This document shows, one piece after another, positions 60,414 through 64,000 of a DNA stretch of 64,000 bases. Position 1 is the stretch's first letter. Every line of letters starts with the position of its first letter. The notes under the pieces were generated by a model that saw only the letters and a list, made by a program, of their open reading frames with translations, had not been told where the DNA came from and ran no database searches. Both the position numbers and the translations under genes were made by a program. The stretch is from Acanthaster planci. Its lineage: Eukaryota > Echinodermata > Asteroidea > Valvatida > Acanthasteridae. Where the stretch lies: NCBI RefSeq assembly GCF_001949145.1, contig NW_019091407.1, positions 1,399,860 to 1,463,859 on the forward strand, in the 5' to 3' direction.

Positions 60414-60529
60414 TTCATCACTTTTTATGAACTTGACGTCGTTTTCAAGGACCAGCCTAGTGAAAAGACATTTCATCACTTCTGATGAACTGGACTCCTT
60501 TTTCAAGGAGGTCGGGCAAGAGTGTTTTA
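60414..60529. repeat. 58-bp tandem duplication inside the TRIM-like element
   Basis: Two units start with TTCATCACTT at 60414 and 60472. They share GATGAACT or TATGAACT and a TTTTCAAGGA block. They are diverged, so the duplication is old. Confidence 0.65.
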
Positions 60530-60718
60530 CTCTGGAAGATGTGGGCGGGAAGGGAGCAATGAACCAGGTCAGACAGTTGAGCAACATACCATGCATTGTT
60601 TGCACTGACATGTTAAGTGCTGTGTCTCCGAGAGAACTGCCCTTCGCTGTAGACTGCAGCAAAGCACACTTAAATTTCAGTTGGAACATTGCTGAGGTGT
60701 GCCTTTTAATTAATGCAG

Positions 60719-60980
60719 TGTAGCATTGGTGCCGGATGACCAGTGGCCGGGCACTAAGACGGACCCGACGTGGGGTAGGCCCCTAGTGGTCAGTCCAGGG
60801 ACCTGTTGCCATGGTGCCAGCACAGTAGTGTTTCTTAGTCACATTGTTTTGGGTGTGTTTAGGAGTTTATGCCACACAGGAGCGACAGTGCGAAAATAAA
60901 TGGCCGGGAGCCAAAAAACCTCAACAGAAGTCTTCAAATTGCCTTTTGGAAGACCAATAGAGGCAGTAATTGACATTACA
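60719..60980 (+). repeat. right LTR of the TRIM-like element
   Basis: 262 bases, with the same block order as the left LTR and an AATAAA at about 60895. It ends TTACA directly before the CTAT duplication. Confidence 0.8.
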
Positions 60981-60984
60981 CTAT

Positions 60985-63900
60985 GACAGGCCTGTGAAAT
61001 TCTGCAAAAATTTTCCTGCCAAATTGTAGTTTCAAAGGAACATTTAATGCAAAATGGGCCAAAACTAAAGACGCACAGGCAAACAAAGTATGACAAGACA
61101 CATGATGTGGCAAAGTTAATCAAATCTCAACAACACCAAACAATCCAAATGACAAATTGACACATGTCCATAAAGTTAGAAAAAGCCAAAACCATCATTT
61201 TCAAGAATTTAATTTGGATGTTTTACAAACAAATTCTGGCTGAACTACATGTAGCAAGTCAACGCATTAAAGTTCTACCATACAAAAACAGCACAGGACA
61301 GGGAGTATTCCAGCACACAACCACACATTGCAGTAGCAAGTCCATCACAAAGTATCCAATCTCAAGTTAAGTCCCAATTAGCTAAGCTATTCCAAGAGCT
61401 ATTGCAAAAGTATACTCCATTGTTACCATTTGTACTGTTAACTGCGACTGGTCTTCTGAAAGGAACCACAGGCATTTTGACTGCAACACTGGTAGTCTGG
61501 CGTGGAGTGATCAATTAACTTAAATACAAATTTGTCCAAATGAAGTGAATAGATTGACCAATTAGTAGAACTGAAAAGTAAATGCATGGTTAGAAGGAAG
61601 AACTCAAACTGTAGGGGTATTCACAGTTTGGGAATGACAGGCCTGTACTGACCATGGCTGTAAAGGGGAGGGGATGTATATCCATCCCCCCCCACTTTTT
61701 ACGGGGGAGGGCATGGAATACTGAATCATCCCCACACATTTTTTCGTGATGAGACGAAATTAAGGTGGATTGTCAAACATGGGAGAACAATTTTTTAAAA
61801 AGCCATAAATATGCTGTCAGGCTGATGTAGGATTCAGCAGGAATGTAGTGCATGCAACAGATGTACATTTGTATCATGAACATTGCCCCCTGTGGCATAT
61901 GATGTAAGCTGGTATGCTTGGCTGATGATACTCATGCAGGGCTGGTCATGCTCATGCAAAGTCCTATGACATTTCCAGGACTTAACCATGACAATGTCCA
62001 TGACATTCATGGCAACTATGCACAGAAGAGGTGTTTGGTATTAATTATGAAGACTTCCATAGCTAAATACTATAGACTGACAAGGATGTAGCTCTCGGAC
62101 AAGCACTGAGCATACAGTGCTTATTAATATACGTTGGGTAAGGGCAAACCTGTTATATATAAAGGATGTAGCTTGTAAATTTATGATTGTTATCATATCA
62201 AAGCATTCAATAAAGAATAAGCCTTAACAATATTGATTTCTATCACTTTTATCCCCTCATAACAGGATTCCAGGACACCCTTATTTTTTCCCAAGTTTCA
62301 ATGACGTCTCCCCGGACTTTCCAGGACCTTTTCTCAGGAGTTTTTCATGATCATGGGAACCCATTATTTATTCACAGGTAGAATACAGGAAGAGCTAGAA
62401 CCGTACAAAGGAATTTGCAAAATACCTTGAAACTCTTCCTTAGCTGAGCAGACCAGTACCCTGAAAGTGCAATTTCAGTTCAGAATTAAGAGGGTATGAA
62501 CTCCATCAAGAACGGCTTTGTGATTTAGGGAAGCAGCCCTCCAATTTGAAACATAACTTCAACAACTCGTCTTTGTGCAATGCTGACAAACTAGTACCGG
62601 TACATAATTTGAATTGTAATGGCAGGCTGATGGCTTCTTTGTGACCTGGTTATGCATCATAAGGTATCTTAACAAATCAAGAAATGGAAAATCTTAAACG
62701 CTCTTTAGGATCACCTGGCTAGAAAATGTTGACAGAATCAAGGTGGGTGCACCTTGGCCAGGAAGACACAAATTTAAAATGAGGTTAACTTTCCCAGAAA
62801 CAGCATGCCATTTATGTTAGCATACCAGACAACCACTGGTGTAATTTACTGAGTTTCCTTGCTAGCAGGACATCTGATACATTCATTACTTGTTCGCAAA
62901 CTTCAACAATCCTATCTCCAGCATTCTGAGACCACTGTCGGCGATATATAAGTTTCAATTATGCAGTGTATGCGCTGTATGCATCCACGTATTCCTTGGA
63001 AACCTAAAGCATCCATGTGAAGAAATGTTCTAAGACACACTTTCTGTAAAAATTTGAGTACTCTTCAATGTGTCCAAATTAGTTCACATCCTTTTGGGTT
63101 AAAAGTGTATTGAATGTTTTCTTATTTAATCTTTGAAAATTATCCATTTTTTTCTGGACAACTGTAGGTGCACGCGCTGTGATACCAAAAGGGAAAACAC
63201 TGTACAATGTATACATTTTTCTGGTCAAATCAGGAACACAAAGGACAATTAACAATTGAATGACAATTGCTCATTAGCTGAATGGCATGTACTTACCCAT
63301 CAATGAATCACTGAAGATAAGGAAAGTTGGAGTAAGGCATAAAAAATTTCAGCAGTTTTGAGACGTAACACTGGAGTCTCCTGCTTGGAATGGCATCACT
63401 GTATTGCTCATGAAGTTTCCATTCCATCAGCATAAACACCCTCAAGCACCAAAAACCACTTCAAATTAGCAAAACAGCAATGAAAATAAGACCGGGGGTT
63501 GCAGTAAAAGCAAATTACATTTTGTATGGACCTTTTAATGCCAGCCATTAACAGTATGATCCATGTACATACATATGACTGATAGTTATTGACCCCAAGA
63601 GACTATGGTTACAAGTCCACATTACATGGTGGTCAAAACTTAATAGCTGGGGTTTCTGCTTCCTCAGTGGCTGGGTGAAGTGACATAACTGAATATCAAT
63701 TCCAAATTTGGAAAAGGTGGTCCCTGAAAACAAGCCCTAGTTGATGATTTTTAGATTATTCAAGTTTCTCAAAGCTTAGTAATATCTTCACTGATACATT
63801 ACAAACATAGAATGGGCATTCCTTTGTTTCCGTGCAGCAAGGAAAATGCAGAAATACAACTGCATGTTTAATTTTGCAACCTTGAACACAGGGTACGATT

Positions 63901-64000
63901 TCCCTATTTGTCTTTCATTTGGCGGTGGGTAAACCTTACCCAGCACTCCTTTAGAACTGTTTCCCTGAAAGTGGGAAACATGGACCTGGCCTAGCCCTGC
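60985..64000. other. no gene recognised
   Basis: About 3 kb with ORFs under 95 codons. A short G/C hairpin (GGGGATG...CATCCCC) lies near 61672-61691. Between about 61965 and 62350 the words TTTCCAGGAC and CATGACA recur in both orientations, perhaps a worn repeat. Nothing else is supported. Confidence 0.4.

Larger units (their letters stand above)
59996..60980 (+). mobile_element. TRIM-like small LTR retroelement fossil, 985 bp
   Basis: Two LTRs (59996-60275 and 60719-60980) each start TGTAGCAT and end TTACA. They flank a 443-bp interior. A perfect 4-bp target duplication, CTAT, lies at 59992-59995 and 60981-60984. A primer-binding-like TGGTGGCAGCAG follows the left LTR. The LTRs are roughly 75-80% identical by eye, so the insertion is old. 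No retroviral protein domain is seen inside, so it is non-autonomous. It looks whole in layout. Confidence 0.8.

Noticed and set aside
61672-61691. GGGGATG/CATCCCC hairpin as a terminator
   Set aside because: Eukaryotic context, no gene upstream; probably simple G/C-rich sequence.

Overview
This is eukaryotic, animal-like DNA: long AT-rich non-coding stretches, one compact gene, and many degraded transposons of several classes. The mix of LINE, tyrosine-recombinase (DIRS-like) and Ty3/Gypsy retroelements, a Penelope-like fragment and short hairpin DNA transposons, together with a sulfotransferase-like gene of a type I associate with lancelets and other invertebrate deuterostomes, makes an invertebrate deuterostome (lancelet-like) the best guess. 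That is an inference; no species marker was seen. There is one 692-base assembly gap (30374-31065).

Layout. From 1 to about 37.8 kb I see no convincing host gene apart from a weak candidate exon at the left edge. The stretch holds short repeats: two hairpin MITEs of one family (6.5 and 15.5 kb), a loose inverted repeat (6.8-7.1 kb), a 718-bp tandem duplication with an older third partial unit (8.6-10.26 kb), a deleted Tc1/mariner element (19.2 kb), two members of a second MITE family (21.8 and 22.6 kb), a 41-bp duplication (24.3 kb), a 123-bp foldback MITE (31.85 kb), an RTE-type LINE tail (34.55-35.45 kb) and an unusual two-orientation cluster of a GGATGTGATTTT-like motif (35.5-35.8 kb). The one solid gene is a single-exon P-loop sulfotransferase-like protein at 37895-38755, with a poly(A) signal about 250 bases downstream.

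From 40.8 to 57.1 kb is a nested transposon cluster. Two minus-strand DIRS-like fossils lie in the same orientation. Copy A (40.82-47.30 kb) keeps inverted terminal repeats, an internal complementary-region-like segment, a tyrosine-recombinase part and a gag-like part; a CR1/Jockey-group LINE is inserted in its 5' terminal region. Copy B (49.55-56.65 kb) keeps gag-like and RT/RNase H parts; a GC-rich Ty3/Gypsy fossil carrying two minisatellites is inserted in the matching 5' terminal region. Between them is a third member of the second MITE family (48.7 kb). Next comes a 326-bp Penelope-like piece flanked by a perfect 12-bp target duplication and containing a hammerhead-like core.

From 57.1 kb to the end the DNA is again mostly featureless, except for a compact 985-bp TRIM-like LTR fossil with a 4-bp target duplication at 60.0-61.0 kb. 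No rRNA, tRNA, CRISPR or operon structure was seen. The genes do not form a pathway; the main story is layered transposon insertion beside one small enzyme gene.
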